Origin: Pseudonocardia sulfidoxydans NBRC 16205
GTDB lineage: Bacteria > Actinomycetota > Actinomycetes > Mycobacteriales > Pseudonocardiaceae
Assembly: GCF_007989085.1 (NCBI RefSeq)
Contig: NZ_BJVJ01000023.1
Location: 1 to 64,000, forward strand
Reading direction: 5' to 3'
DNA: 64,000 nt
Under the pieces are notes generated by a model that searched no databases, was not told the origin of the DNA, and saw only the letters and a list, made by a program, of their open reading frames with translations. Below are positions 1-8,353 of the stretch, piece by piece. Positions within the stretch are counted from its first letter, which is position 1, and the number at the start of each line of letters is the position of its first letter. Both the position numbers and the translations under genes were made by a program.

Positions 1-1
1 C

Positions 2-55
2 ATGATGACGACCAAGGAGGACAACATCATCAAGCCGCTCATCACGTTCGGCTGA
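2..55 (+). CDS. C-terminal end of an unidentified protein (partial)
   Basis: An open frame enters from the left edge and ends in TGA at 53-55. Only the last 17 residues are visible, ending in IIKPLITFG, and I do not recognise them. The frame overlaps the 3' end of the convergent dihydropteroate synthase gene by 14 bases. Its neighbours suggest one-carbon or aromatic metabolism, but nothing in these residues shows a function. Confidence 0.4.
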   Translation: MMTTKEDNIIKPLITFG

Positions 56-923
56 CCTGCGCGGCCGCCCGGTCGGTGTCCCTCGGGAGGCCGACCGGGT
101 CGACGGCCGCGCAGCGCAGCGGCCGTCGAGCGGCACCCTCACGCATCGCCTCTGCCACCCGGATCGCAGCCGCGGACGCGGCAACATCGTGGACGCGCAC
201 AGCGAACGCGCCGTCGACCGCGACGGCGGCCGACACGGTCGCGGTCGCGGCATCGAGCCGACGTTCACGGGTCTCGTCCCCCTCCCACGGCAGGCAGGTG
301 GCGAGAAACGACTTCCGTGAGGCGCCGACGAGCAGAGGTCGGCCGAGTTCGGCCAAGGACCTCAGGCCGCGCAACAGCTGCCAGCTCTGTTCTGCAGTCT
401 TGGCGAAACCGAGGCCGGGGTCGACGATGATCCGCTCGACGGCGATGCCGCCCTCCACCAGGCGGTCGATCCTTTCGCGCAGCTCGGCGAGGACGTCGCC
501 GACGACGTCGTCGTAGTGGGCGTGCCGGTGCATGTCGGCGCTGTGGCCCCGCCAGTGCATGGCGACGAACGGCGTCCCCAGCTCGGCGACACACCGGGTC
601 ATGGCCGGGTCGGCGAGTCCTCCACTGACGTCATTGACCAGCACCGCCCCCGCGTCGACACAAGCTTCTGCAACGACTGCGCGCATCGTGTCGATGCTGA
701 CCGTGCAACCCGCCGCGACCAGTTCCCGCACAACGGGTACGACCCGCCGCAGTTCTTCGCGAGCCGGGACCCGGCCTGCACCAGGACGCGTGGATTCCCC
801 ACCGACATCGATGATGTCGGCCCCCTGCTCACGCATCAGGAGCCCGCGGCTGACGGCCGCCGACGTCGCGATGTAGCGGCCGCCATCGGAGAACGAGTCC
901 GGTGTGACGTTGAGGATGCCCAT
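42..923 (-). CDS. folP: Dihydropteroate synthase
   Basis: This cytosolic enzyme joins 6-hydroxymethyl-dihydropterin diphosphate to p-aminobenzoate to give dihydropteroate, a folate precursor. The 293-residue product has the family signatures in order: MGILNVTPDSFSDGG at the N-terminus, GADIIDVGGESTRPGA, SIDT, NDVSGG, DPGLGFAKT, the ASRKSF loop and RVHD near the end. No clear ribosome site precedes the ATG, and the frame stays open upstream with no ATG or GTG, so the true start may be a rarer codon. It lies 92 bases downstream of metF on the same strand. This suggests a folate-supply role alongside one-carbon oxidation rather than housekeeping; it may be a second folP copy, which the window cannot show. 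Confidence 0.93.
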   Translation of the reverse strand: MGILNVTPDSFSDGGRYIATSAAVSRGLLMREQGADIIDVGGESTRPGAGRVPAREELRRVVPVVRELVAAGCTVSIDTMRAVVAEACVDAGAVLVNDVSGGLADPAMTRCVAELGTPFVAMHWRGHSADMHRHAHYDDVVGDVLAELRERIDRLVEGGIAVERIIVDPGLGFAKTAEQSWQLLRGLRSLAELGRPLLVGASRKSFLATCLPWEGDETRERRLDAATATVSAAVAVDGAFAVRVHDVAASAAAIRVAEAMREGAARRPLRCAAVDPVGLPRDTDRAAAQVSRT

Positions 924-1015
924 GATCCGACAGGGTTCGGCTGCCGCCGACGGAACGCGCCGTCCCGCGCTTTCCGCGAGGGGCGGCCCACCGGCGGTCG
1001 GCGTGTCGATGACGC

Positions 1016-1876
1016 TCAGCAGACTTCGCGGGCGAACCGGTTCTGCCAGGCGACGGTGACGTCCACCTGGTTGAACGTGAAGATGTGCAAGCCTTCGACA
1101 CCCAGTTCCGGGTTGCTGAGCTGTTCACCGAGTTCGCGCAGCAGCACCTCCGGGGCGTAGGTCCTCCCGAGAAGCAGGTTGCCCACCATCCCGTGTTGCT
1201 TGGCCAGGAACCGCAACGACTGCCCGACCCCGATCCGTAGCGAGAGCTCCGCGAGGCGGGTCGTCCTGATCGGCGCCGCCATCCCGATCCGCAGGGGCAG
1301 GGTCACCCCCGCGCTCCGCGTCTCGAGGACCCAGCGGACGAGAGCCTCGCTGTCGAAGCAGAGCTGGCTCACCATGTAACTTGCATGGACCTGCTTGGCC
1401 AGCAACGCCTCGATCAGGGTCTCGTCGGCGATCTTCGGGTGGCCCTCCGGGTAGCAGCCCACACCGATACGACGCATGCCGTGGTCGAAGCCCTGCAACG
1501 CGTCCAGCAGTTCGACGGCGGACCCGAACGTTCCGACCGGCTCGTCGGCGTCGCCGCCGATCACGTAGAGATCGTCCACCCCGAGGTCGCGCATACGGGT
1601 GACGAACGCTCGGAGTTCACCCTCGTCCGCGACCATCCGCGCTGCGAGGTGCGGGACGACGCGGTACCCCTTGCCGACCGCCGATTCGACGTGCGCCGCG
1701 GTCCGCTCCAGCCCGAATCTGGGTGAGCATGTGATCGTCAGTGGTGTGTGGCGCGGGGCGTCGAGGACTTTCCCCTCCGCTCGCGTGAGCGGGATGATCT
1801 CGAGGGCGGCGGCTGCGATCAGCTCGGACACACGTCGTTGCAGCGGGCTCGCGGCGTCGTTGGCGTCGATGGTCAT
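1016..1876 (-). CDS. metF: Methylenetetrahydrofolate reductase family protein
   Basis: MetF interconverts 5-methyl- and 5,10-methylene-tetrahydrofolate using a flavin. The 286-residue product shows the family blocks: YVIGGDADEPVG, GVGCYPEGHPKI, a QLCFD segment and IGVGQSLRFL near the C-terminus. I chose the ATG at 1876 because AGGAGA lies six bases upstream; an ATG 24 bases further out lacks this. It is divergent from purU and 92 bases before folP. Near a LigM-like O-demethylase it probably runs in the oxidising direction, turning methyl-THF into methylene-THF, as MetF does in the Sphingobium lignin-monomer pathway. A role in methionine synthesis is the alternative. Confidence 0.9.
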   Translation of the reverse strand: MTIDANDAASPLQRRVSELIAAAALEIIPLTRAEGKVLDAPRHTPLTITCSPRFGLERTAAHVESAVGKGYRVVPHLAARMVADEGELRAFVTRMRDLGVDDLYVIGGDADEPVGTFGSAVELLDALQGFDHGMRRIGVGCYPEGHPKIADETLIEALLAKQVHASYMVSQLCFDSEALVRWVLETRSAGVTLPLRIGMAAPIRTTRLAELSLRIGVGQSLRFLAKQHGMVGNLLLGRTYAPEVLLRELGEQLSNPELGVEGLHIFTFNQVDVTVAWQNRFAREVC

Positions 1877-2143
1877 GTCATCTCTCCTCGTCGCCTTCAT
1901 GGTCGCGACGCTAGGAGCCGCTCCCTGCGGTGCCGAGCCATCCAGCGAATCGGTGTGGCCGGTTTACGAAGGGGCCACAGACCACGGCGCCGCAGCCCCG
2001 CTCGCACCGGCACCTCCGACAGCGCTTTCGTGTTCTGGACGACGGGCGTCGCGATCTGGCTGGAACGCGGGCCTGACAGGCACCTAGCGTCGGCTCCGTC
2101 ACCAGCAGCCGTGGGCGGCGACGGGAACGGGAGCCTCATCACC
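1877..2143. promoter_or_regulatory. Divergent metF/purU promoter region
   Basis: These 267 bases separate the metF and purU starts and must hold both promoters. I found none of the palindromes seen elsewhere in the window. An in-frame GTG at 2111 could extend PurU by 11 residues, so the right boundary is uncertain. Confidence 0.4.
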
Positions 2144-3013
2144 ATGATCGATGCACGTCGGACGACGGACTCTCTGGTCCTGCTCCTGTCCTGCCCGGAC
2201 GGTCCCGGAGTGGTCCACGCGGTCTCCGGTGTACTGCTCGAGCACGGCCACAACATCGTCGAGAGCCAGCAGTACAGGGACCCGCGCTCCGGCTCCTTCT
2301 TCATGCGGGTCGAGTTCACCCCCACGCGGAGCGAACGCTCCGGGGGTGTGCGCGAGGGTCTCGCCCGACTCGGTGAGAGGTTCGGGATGACATGGCGGCT
2401 CGCGGAATCGTCACGTCCGCAGCGCACCTTGATCATGGTGAGCCGCTACGGCCATTGCCTCAACGACCTGTTGTACCGCTGCAGCGTGGGCCGGCTGAAC
2501 ATCGAGCCCGTGGCGGTGGTGTCGAACCATCCCGATCTTGCGTTCCTGGCCGACAACTTCGACGTCCCGTTCCGCCATGTCCCGGTCACCGGAGCCACCA
2601 AGCAGGCAGCCGAGGCGCGCCTGCTCGAGCTGGTCGCGGACCTGCAGGTCGATCTGGTCGTCCTCGCCCGGTACATGCAGATCCTGTCCGACGATCTGTG
2701 CAAGAAGCTCGACGGCCGTGCGATCAACATCCACCATTCGATCCTGCCGAGCTTCAAGGGCGCCCGTCCTTATCACCAGGCCTACGACCGTGGGGTGAAA
2801 CTGGTGGGTGCCACGGCCCACTACGTGACGGCTGACCTCGACGAAGGCCCGATCATCGAGCAGGAAGTGGCCCGCGTCGACCACTCGATGAGCCCGGAGG
2901 AGGTGACCGCACTCGGGCGGGACAACGAGTGTCTGGCTCTGGCCCGTGCCGTGCAATGGCACAGCGACAACCGCGTCGTGCTCGACGGGCCGCGCGCTGT
3001 CGTCTTCCGATGA
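2144..3013 (+). CDS. purU: Formyltetrahydrofolate deformylase
   Basis: PurU hydrolyses 10-formyl-tetrahydrofolate to formate and tetrahydrofolate. The 289-residue product has an N-terminal ACT-like domain (about residues 9-85) and a formyltransferase-fold hydrolase domain (about 93-285). The catalytic Asn-His-Asp set is visible as N195 and H197 in NIHHSILPSFKG and D233 in DLDEGPII. A GGGAG stretch lies about 11 bases before the chosen ATG; GTG at 2111 is an alternative. It is divergent from metF. With MetF and an unseen FolD activity it would complete the release of a THF-bound methyl group as formate and free THF for the demethylase. Confidence 0.92.
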   Translation: MIDARRTTDSLVLLLSCPDGPGVVHAVSGVLLEHGHNIVESQQYRDPRSGSFFMRVEFTPTRSERSGGVREGLARLGERFGMTWRLAESSRPQRTLIMVSRYGHCLNDLLYRCSVGRLNIEPVAVVSNHPDLAFLADNFDVPFRHVPVTGATKQAAEARLLELVADLQVDLVVLARYMQILSDDLCKKLDGRAINIHHSILPSFKGARPYHQAYDRGVKLVGATAHYVTADLDEGPIIEQEVARVDHSMSPEEVTALGRDNECLALARAVQWHSDNRVVLDGPRAVVFR

Positions 3014-3016
3014 CGG

Positions 3017-3565
3017 TCAACCCGGCTCTCGGGGTCCGTGATCGGATCCGGCCGGTGCGAGGTCGACGTCTGCCACGAGCCAGTCCTCGGGTGCGCCACC
3101 ACGCAGCACGCTGATCTGCCCGGTGCGCTCGAGGACGACGAGACCGACCTGGTTGCGGTGCGTCACGCCCGCGAGTCTGAGACGTTGACGCAGGTCGTCG
3201 TGGCTGAGCCGGGCGCGGCGGAGCGCGGACTCGTCGATCTCGCCGCCGGACATCAGCACGAGCGGTGGGCGCGACAGCAGTCGTGCCCACCGTGGGCGCC
3301 GCTCGGCGCCGGCCAGCAGGCGTTGCAGGCCGAACAGCACCACCAGCGCGATCACGCCGGAGGCAAGGGTGGGGGTCGCGAGGAGCGTGGTCCGACCGAC
3401 GACCGCGCCCAGTGCGATCACGCAGGCCACGTCGGCCCCGGACATCGTCGTGAGGCTCCGGGCTCCGCTCATCCGGACGAGCAGGAGCAGGGTGAGGCAG
3501 ATGCCGATCGTCGCCAGTACCACGGCGAGCGCGCCGACACCGTCGATCCCCAGGCTCTCCGCCAT
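3017..3565 (-). CDS. DUF421/YetF-family membrane protein
   Basis: The 182-residue product starts with three hydrophobic segments (about residues 8-30, 40-56 and 62-80). These are followed by a soluble domain with the YetF/DUF421 pattern PPLVLMSGGEIDESAL, then RARLSHDDLRQRLR and VVLERTGQISVL. The family is widespread and of unclear function. I chose the ATG at 3565 because GGGAG lies about seven bases upstream and hydrophobic sequence follows directly. The gene converges on purU with only three bases between the stops. No functional link to its neighbours is visible. Confidence 0.8.
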   Translation of the reverse strand: MAESLGIDGVGALAVVLATIGICLTLLLLVRMSGARSLTTMSGADVACVIALGAVVGRTTLLATPTLASGVIALVVLFGLQRLLAGAERRPRWARLLSRPPLVLMSGGEIDESALRRARLSHDDLRQRLRLAGVTHRNQVGLVVLERTGQISVLRGGAPEDWLVADVDLAPAGSDHGPREPG

Positions 3566-3664
3566 CGAGGAACTCCCATCGGCTGCTGTCCGTCGGGTCG
3601 CGACATGAGGAGGCGGTGCTCGACCAGGTCGCATGAGACCGGGTCGAGCACCGCCACGGAACCG

Positions 3665-3985
3665 TCAGACGGCCTTGTCCATGCGTGCGGTCAGATCCGC
3701 AGGCATGATGAAACCGCCGGAACGGTCGACCTCCGCACCGTCCTTGAACAGCAGGATCGTGGGCGTGGCCCGCACACCGAACTTGTCGGCCACCGCGGGC
3801 ACGTCCTCGATGTTCACCGCGACGAAACGCCAGTCGGTCCGCTCCTGCGCGAGCTCTTCAAGAACCGGACGCAGCGCGCGACACGGTGCACAGAAGTGGC
3901 CCCACATGTCCAGCACGACGTGCGGATCGGCACCGATCGCCTCCTCGACGGCCTCGACGGTGACGAGCTCGTCGATCGAGCTCAT
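3665..3985 (-). CDS. Thioredoxin-like protein with CAPC active site
   Basis: A 106-residue single-domain thioredoxin that reduces disulfides in the cytosol. The active site is C32-A-P-C35 within WGHFCAPCRALRP, where the usual motif is WCGPC, and the cis-proline loop appears as VRATPTILLF. Its start overlaps the stop of the upstream CMD-family gene (ATGA), so the two are translationally coupled. Thioredoxin reductase starts about 0.9 kb away in the divergent direction, giving a likely electron donor. The altered dipeptide between the cysteines suggests a specialised rather than general thioredoxin. Confidence 0.92.
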   Translation of the reverse strand: MSSIDELVTVEAVEEAIGADPHVVLDMWGHFCAPCRALRPVLEELAQERTDWRFVAVNIEDVPAVADKFGVRATPTILLFKDGAEVDRSGGFIMPADLTARMDKAV

Positions 3986-4566
3986 GCGAGGGCTTCCTCG
4001 CGGTACTCCATGCCGGCCTCGTACGGGCTGTTCTCGGCCGCGTCCATCTGCATGGTGATGTTGAACTTGTTGCCCCAGTTGAAGATGCCGCAGGCGAACA
4101 GCAGCTCGACGACCTCGTCGTCGGAGAAGACGCCCGTGAGGCGCTTCCAGAAAGCGTCGTCGACGGTGTGCGGGTCGAGGGCGATCCGCTCGGCGAAGCT
4201 GATGGCCGTCGCCTCGCGCTCGGTCAGCACCTCACTCGCCTCCGGCTGCCGCTGGAACAGCGCCTCCTCCTTCGAGGCGACCGTGTCGTACACCGACTGG
4301 GTGCGCACGGCCTGGCAGTAGGCGCAGTCGTTGATCTGGCCGGTCTTCAGACGCATCATCTCGAAGATGTGCGGCTCGATGAGGCCGTTGAGGAAGAACG
4401 ACTCGAAGACCGGAACGATCGCCTTGAGCGCCTCCGGGCGGCGGGCGATGGTCCCGAACATGGCCGGGTCGGCCCACCAGCCACCCTGCTGAACGTCCGT
4501 GAGAATCTCGTTGACCTTGGGGTCAGAGCTCTCACCGGGCTTGAGGGGTGTCACTCGCGTAGGCAT
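3982..4566 (-). CDS. Carboxymuconolactone decarboxylase/AhpD-like protein
   Basis: The 194-residue product belongs to the CMD/AhpD-like fold. It has a redox pair C81-A-Y-C84 in INDCAYCQAVRT, preceded by FEMMRLKTGQ as in peroxidase-related members. The His that follows the second Cys in AhpD proper is not at the usual spacing here, so classical alkylhydroperoxidase activity is uncertain. AGGAAGGA lies about five bases before the ATG. Coupling to a thioredoxin gene by an ATGA overlap suggests thioredoxin keeps the cysteine pair reduced. Two TGTCC-N4-GGAC(A/G)-type palindromes lie 153-201 bases upstream. A role in peroxide or electrophile defence is an inference. Confidence 0.82.
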   Translation of the reverse strand: MPTRVTPLKPGESSDPKVNEILTDVQQGGWWADPAMFGTIARRPEALKAIVPVFESFFLNGLIEPHIFEMMRLKTGQINDCAYCQAVRTQSVYDTVASKEEALFQRQPEASEVLTEREATAISFAERIALDPHTVDDAFWKRLTGVFSDDEVVELLFACGIFNWGNKFNITMQMDAAENSPYEAGMEYREEALA

Positions 4567-4718
4567 GTGATGTCCTTCCTGACGGCTGAACGTCCTCGTC
4601 CGACTGTCGTCACGAGGTGATGTGGTCCGGCCGCCCGAAACGCCGGAACGACGTATCGGCGGCTGCCGCGAAATAGTCGCAGCCACACCCGCGGAAATGC
4701 CGTCCCAATTCGGATCGG

Positions 4719-4732
4719 TGTCCGATGGGACG
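4719..4732. promoter_or_regulatory. TGTCC-N4-GGACG palindrome (site 1 of a pair)
   Basis: TGTCCGATGGGACG, one mismatch from the perfect palindrome TGTCC-N4-GGACA. It lies between the CMD/thioredoxin operon and trxB. The same motif recurs near the AcoR-like gene and further away. Its centre is exactly 35 bases from that of the next site. Confidence 0.6.
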
Positions 4733-4753
4733 GACGACCCGGTTCCCTCGGAC

Positions 4754-4767
4754 TGTCCCGTCGAACA
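4754..4767. promoter_or_regulatory. TGTCC-N4-GAACA palindrome (site 2 of a pair)
   Basis: TGTCCCGTCGAACA matches TGTCC-N4-GGACA with one mismatch. The spacing to site 1 (35 bases centre to centre) equals the spacing of the pair at 9296-9344, which argues against chance. Confidence 0.55.
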
Positions 4768-4774
4768 GTGCCGC

Positions 4775-4790
4775 ATTGTCGACCGACAAT
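4775..4790. promoter_or_regulatory. Perfect inverted repeat in the trxB promoter region
   Basis: ATTGTCG-AC-CGACAAT is a perfect 16-base palindrome about 80 bases before the trxB start. Its arms (TGTC/GACA) resemble the TGTCC sites but with two bases less spacing, so it may bind a different regulator. Confidence 0.4.
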
Positions 4791-4867
4791 TCGTACGGCA
4801 TCTCGTTAGCGTGAGCCGGAAACGCGGGTGCCCCACCATCGTGCCGGAACTGTCCAGGAGGACCTGA

Positions 4868-5839
4868 ATGGTCAGCGACGTCAGCAATGTCATCATCGTC
4901 GGCTCCGGGCCGGCCGGATACACCGCTGCGATCTATGCCGCGAGGGCCCAGCTGCAGCCCGTCGTCCTGGAAGGGCTGCAGTCAGGTGGGGCGCTGATGA
5001 CGACGACGGAGATCGAGAACTTTCCAGGGTTCCCGCAGGGCCTGACGGGCCCGGAGCTCATGGACCGCATGCGGGAGCAGGCGGCCCGCTTCGGCGCGGA
5101 CCTGCGCACGCTCGACGCGACCGAGCTGCACCTCGACGGCGAGCTGAAATCGGTCGTGGCGAACGGCGTCGTCCACCGCACGAGGGCAGTCGTCCTCGCC
5201 ATGGGCGCAGCGGTCCGCTACCTCGACGTACCCGGCGAACAGGAGCTCCTGGGCCGGGGCGTGAGCTCGTGCGCGACGTGCGACGGGTTCTTCTTCCGGG
5301 ACAAGGACGTCGCCGTCGTCGGTGGCGGGGACTCCGCGATGGAGGAGGCGACGTTCCTGACGCGGTACGCGCGGTCGGTGACGGTGGTGCACCGCCGGGC
5401 CGACTTCCGGGCCTCGAAGATCATGCTGGAACGCGCCCGGCAGAACCCGAAGATCAGCTGGGTCGAGCCGTCGGAGGTCGTCGAGGTGCTCGGCGACCAC
5501 GGCGTCACCGGGCTTCGGCTGCGCAACGTCGAGACCGGTGGCCGTCGCGACCTCCCCCTCGACGGCGTCTTCGTCGCGATCGGGCACGACCCGCGTAGCG
5601 GGTTGGTCCGTGGCCAGGTCGCCGTCGACGACGCCGGCTACGTCCAGGTGCAGGGCCGCACGTCCTGCACCGGCGTCCCGGGCGTCTTCGCCTGCGGCGA
5701 CCTGGTCGACCCCAGCTACCGGCAGGCGATCACCGCGGCCGGTTCGGGCTGCGTCGCCGCCCTCGACGTGGAACGTCACCTGGCGGATCTCGAGGCAGGG
5801 GTGCCGGCGGCGATCTCCGCGACCGCGGACGCCGGCTGA
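4868..5839 (+). CDS. trxB: Thioredoxin-disulfide reductase
   Basis: A 323-residue FAD/NADPH enzyme that reduces thioredoxin. It has an N-terminal FAD motif [16 protein letters not shown], the redox centre C135-A-T-C138 in SSCATCDG, an NADPH motif [12 protein letters not shown] and the C-terminal FAD motif [16 protein letters not shown] lies six bases before the ATG. Length and order fit low-molecular-weight TrxB. It is divergent from the CMD/thioredoxin pair across a region with three palindromes, suggesting co-regulation. It could recharge both thioredoxins in the window. Confidence 0.95.
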   Translation: MVSDVSNVIIVGSGPAGYTAAIYAARAQLQPVVLEGLQSGGALMTTTEIENFPGFPQGLTGPELMDRMREQAARFGADLRTLDATELHLDGELKSVVANGVVHRTRAVVLAMGAAVRYLDVPGEQELLGRGVSSCATCDGFFFRDKDVAVVGGGDSAMEEATFLTRYARSVTVVHRRADFRASKIMLERARQNPKISWVEPSEVVEVLGDHGVTGLRLRNVETGGRRDLPLDGVFVAIGHDPRSGLVRGQVAVDDAGYVQVQGRTSCTGVPGVFACGDLVDPSYRQAITAAGSGCVAALDVERHLADLEAGVPAAISATADAG

Positions 5840-5843
5840 TCCG

Positions 5844-5874
5844 GGTGGGGCGCCGCAGCAGGCGGCACCCCACC
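5844..5874. terminator. Bidirectional terminator hairpin
   Basis: GGTGGGG pairs with CCCCACC, then one C/A mismatch, then GCCGC pairs with GCGGC around a five-base loop. It sits between the convergent ends of trxB and the AcoR-like regulator and probably serves both. There is no T-run. Confidence 0.6.
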
Positions 5875-7682
5875 TATTCGGCGTCGATGCCGAAGGCGCT
5901 GAGTTTGCGGTAGAGCGTGGACCGCGCGAGGTTGAGGCGTTCGGCGGCCCGGACCTTGTTCCCGGCCTCGGCTCTCAGCGCCTCGATGATCTCCTGCCGT
6001 TCCAGCTGTTCCAGCTGCGTCAGCACCCGGCGCGGGCCGCTGCCGGCCCGGACCTCCTCGGGCAGGTCGCCCAGGCCGATCGGGCCGGAGGCGGTACCCG
6101 CCAGGGTGCGACGCACCACCGACTCGAGCTCCCGGACGTTGCCCGGCCAGCGCTGCCGGGTCATCGCGGTGAGCGCCTCGGGGAGCCACCTGCGGCCGAA
6201 CGAGTCCGCGGCGTGGCGCCGGGTGAGCAGGTCGACCAGCGCGGGCACGTCCTCGCTGCGCTCCCGCAGGGCGGGGACGGCGATCCGGCTGACGCCGAGT
6301 CGCTCGACGAGGGGCTGGTACGGCTCGACGTCACCTCCGGTCGTCACCGTCGCGGCGATCCGCGCAGCGCCGACCGGATGCGTGTCGAGCAGACCGCAGA
6401 CCGCACGGGCCGCCCCCGGGCTCAGCGCCTCCAGGTGGGCGAGGAGGACCGGGCCCTGCGGATCGGCCATCCTGTCGCGCAGCGCCCCCACCCACGCTCC
6501 GGTCCCCTCGAGCGGTTCGAGGGAACAGTCGATCACCGTCGTTGCGGGGTCGTCGTCGAACAGCGCTTTCAGCAGCGAAAGCTTGCCGGTGCCCGGCTCG
6601 CCGCTGACGACGACACCGTCGCGACGTCCCTTGGCCCTCACAGCCTGCGTGCACACAGCGGACCAGCGAGAGCTGTGCCCGACGAGGCCCGGCAGCCCGC
6701 CGCCGGAGAGCGGGACCGCGGCACCCGCCGGCAGAGACCGGACGAACCGTGGGCCGCCCTGCTCGTCGAGCTCTCCGACGGAGTGCAGCTCGACGACGGC
6801 GCCGACGAGCCGACCCTCCTCACGGACCGCACTGCACCGGACGGGCACCGGTACACCGTCGGGCGACATGACGGACGTCGTCCCGGTCGCAGCCGTGGTG
6901 CACACCCGTTGGACGGCCTCCCACAGGACGTGCTGGTCGAGCTCACCGACGAGCGCCGTCGCCCCGGGGCTGCTGATGACGATCCGGTCGTTGAGGACCA
7001 CGACCGGCCGCCGGGTCCGCCGCGACGCGGTCAGATAGGACGACAGCAGCATCCGCTCGCGCACCGATGCGTCGTCGAGCATCTGCTGTTCGATCTGCGT
7101 GGCGAGGGTCGTGATCCACGAACGCGCGATCGACGCGGTGTCCTCGTAGCGGCAGGTGATGTCGATGGCCCCGACGATCCGGCGGGTGACGGGATGCCGG
7201 ATGGGTGCTCCGACGCAGGTGAAGGCCAGGTACTGGTCGGAGAAGTGTTCGGCGCCCCGGAACTCGGCGACCTGCCCCGTCTCGAGCGCGGTGCCGATCC
7301 CGTTCGCGCCGACGACCTCCTCCGACATGCAGAAGCCGGCCTCGACGTACGAGCGGCTCAACGCCTGCCGGAGCGTGGTGTTGTCGGTCCAGCGCCCGAT
7401 GAGCCGGCCCGCGTCGTCGGCGAAGAGCAGGCTCGTGGCGGTGCCCGACAGCGACTCCAGGCTCCGCTCGATCACCGGGAGCGCCGCTGTGCTGAGCCGG
7501 TCCGAGTTCATCTTCCGGTAGTCCGGCCGAACCCCGGTCGGGTCCACGCTGTGGAACAACGACCGCTTCCAGGAGGCCGCGACCTCGGGCCGCACGCCGG
7601 GCACACGGTCGATCTCGCGCGACTCCAGAGCCTGGCTCCGCGCCGTCAGGACGCGGCGGTACTGCTCGTCGGTACGTGCCAC
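5874..7682 (-). CDS. AcoR-like (NtrC-family) transcriptional activator
   Basis: The 602-residue product has an N-terminal GAF-like sensor (about 60-210), a PAS-like segment (about 225-300), a degenerate AAA+ domain with Walker A GEPGTGKLSL (about 335-510), and a C-terminal Fis helix-turn-helix with NKVRAAERLNLARSTLYRKL. No GAFTGA sigma-54 contact loop is visible, as is common in actinobacterial AcoR/MimR-type regulators, whose hosts lack sigma-54. I chose GTG at 7682 because GAGGGAGG lies just upstream. A perfect TGTCC-N4-GGACA palindrome 117 bases upstream suggests autoregulation, and copies near adjacent operons suggest the regulon. The ligand is unknown; relatives sense ketones, alcohols or alkane products. 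Confidence 0.87.
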   Translation of the reverse strand: MARTDEQYRRVLTARSQALESREIDRVPGVRPEVAASWKRSLFHSVDPTGVRPDYRKMNSDRLSTAALPVIERSLESLSGTATSLLFADDAGRLIGRWTDNTTLRQALSRSYVEAGFCMSEEVVGANGIGTALETGQVAEFRGAEHFSDQYLAFTCVGAPIRHPVTRRIVGAIDITCRYEDTASIARSWITTLATQIEQQMLDDASVRERMLLSSYLTASRRTRRPVVVLNDRIVISSPGATALVGELDQHVLWEAVQRVCTTAATGTTSVMSPDGVPVPVRCSAVREEGRLVGAVVELHSVGELDEQGGPRFVRSLPAGAAVPLSGGGLPGLVGHSSRWSAVCTQAVRAKGRRDGVVVSGEPGTGKLSLLKALFDDDPATTVIDCSLEPLEGTGAWVGALRDRMADPQGPVLLAHLEALSPGAARAVCGLLDTHPVGAARIAATVTTGGDVEPYQPLVERLGVSRIAVPALRERSEDVPALVDLLTRRHAADSFGRRWLPEALTAMTRQRWPGNVRELESVVRRTLAGTASGPIGLGDLPEEVRAGSGPRRVLTQLEQLERQEIIEALRAEAGNKVRAAERLNLARSTLYRKLSAFGIDAE

Positions 7683-7798
7683 TGCACCCTCCCTCGCCGG
7701 CTCGACGCTCCGCGCACCGGTCGGCCCACAGCCTGCGGATTCGTGCGTGAGGGCATGTTCGTAGCACATCGGGCGGGCACGGGTGAAGAATCTTCCGG

Positions 7799-7812
7799 TG
7801 TCCCATCGGACA
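7799..7812. promoter_or_regulatory. Perfect TGTCC-N4-GGACA palindrome upstream of the AcoR-like gene
   Basis: TGTCCCATCGGACA has perfect five-base arms and lies 117 bases upstream of the regulator's GTG start. It is probably an autoregulatory site. Confidence 0.6.
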
Positions 7813-7958
7813 GTGCCGGCAAGGTCCGCAACGCGGTCCCGGCCGGCCACGGGCCCTGCGCTCGACCGGGCATGGTTGGGCTGCCGCGGGCCGCCGCAAC
7901 GGTGGCGACGGTGGTCGAGCGCAGGGCCGGGACGGGGTCGGCGATCGCCGACTTCGAT

Positions 7959-7976
7959 CTAGGAGCGCGCTCCTAG
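7959..7976. terminator. 18-base perfect palindrome at the SnoaL-like gene end
   Basis: CTAGGAGCGCGCTCCTAG is perfectly self-complementary and contains the stop codon of the SnoaL-like gene. As RNA it could fold only with a strained small loop. It may act as a terminator or a protein site. Confidence 0.4.
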
Positions 7977-8320
7977 GACCGCTTCTGCAGGGTGTAGCGC
8001 ACGGTCTGGGCGACGATGTGCTCGTCGTCGAAGACGAAGGTGTCGATGCCGTCGGACGCCTCCGTCGTCGCCGACACCGCCTTCCACTCGATGAAGCCGA
8101 CGGTGCCCTCGAAGTGCTGCGTCGGAACGCTCCACTCCGCGTCGGGCAGGTCGTTCAACAGTGCCTCGAAGCCCTTCCGGACACCGGCCTTGCCGCGCAG
8201 GACACCGTCCGGGGTGATGAACAGGGCATCGTCGGAGTAGTCGGCGACGATCTCGTCGATGTTGCCGGCGATCAGGGACTCGGCGTGATGCGCGAAGATC
8301 TCGAGGGGGCTACGTGCCAT
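7973..8320 (-). CDS. SnoaL/NTF2-like protein
   Basis: A 115-residue single-domain protein of the SnoaL/nuclear-transport-factor-2 fold, with features such as ADYSDDALFITPDGVLRGKAG and FVFDDEHIVAQTVRYTL. Such proteins act as small hydrolases, isomerases or binding proteins, and the reaction cannot be read from sequence. GAGAGGAC lies a few bases before the ATG. It follows the mycofactocin-type SDR by 33 bases on the same strand, so the two probably form an operon started from the palindrome-bearing promoter at 9179-9513. Confidence 0.82.
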   Translation of the reverse strand: MARSPLEIFAHHAESLIAGNIDEIVADYSDDALFITPDGVLRGKAGVRKGFEALLNDLPDAEWSVPTQHFEGTVGFIEWKAVSATTEASDGIDTFVFDDEHIVAQTVRYTLQKRS

Positions 8321-8353
8321 GGTGTCGTCCTCTCGGCTCAGGGAGTCGCCCGG

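Noticed and set aside
5538..7976. An 812-residue rightward open frame opposite the AcoR-like regulator
   Set aside because: The opposite strand encodes a clear GAF/AAA+/Fis protein; this frame is its high-GC shadow.
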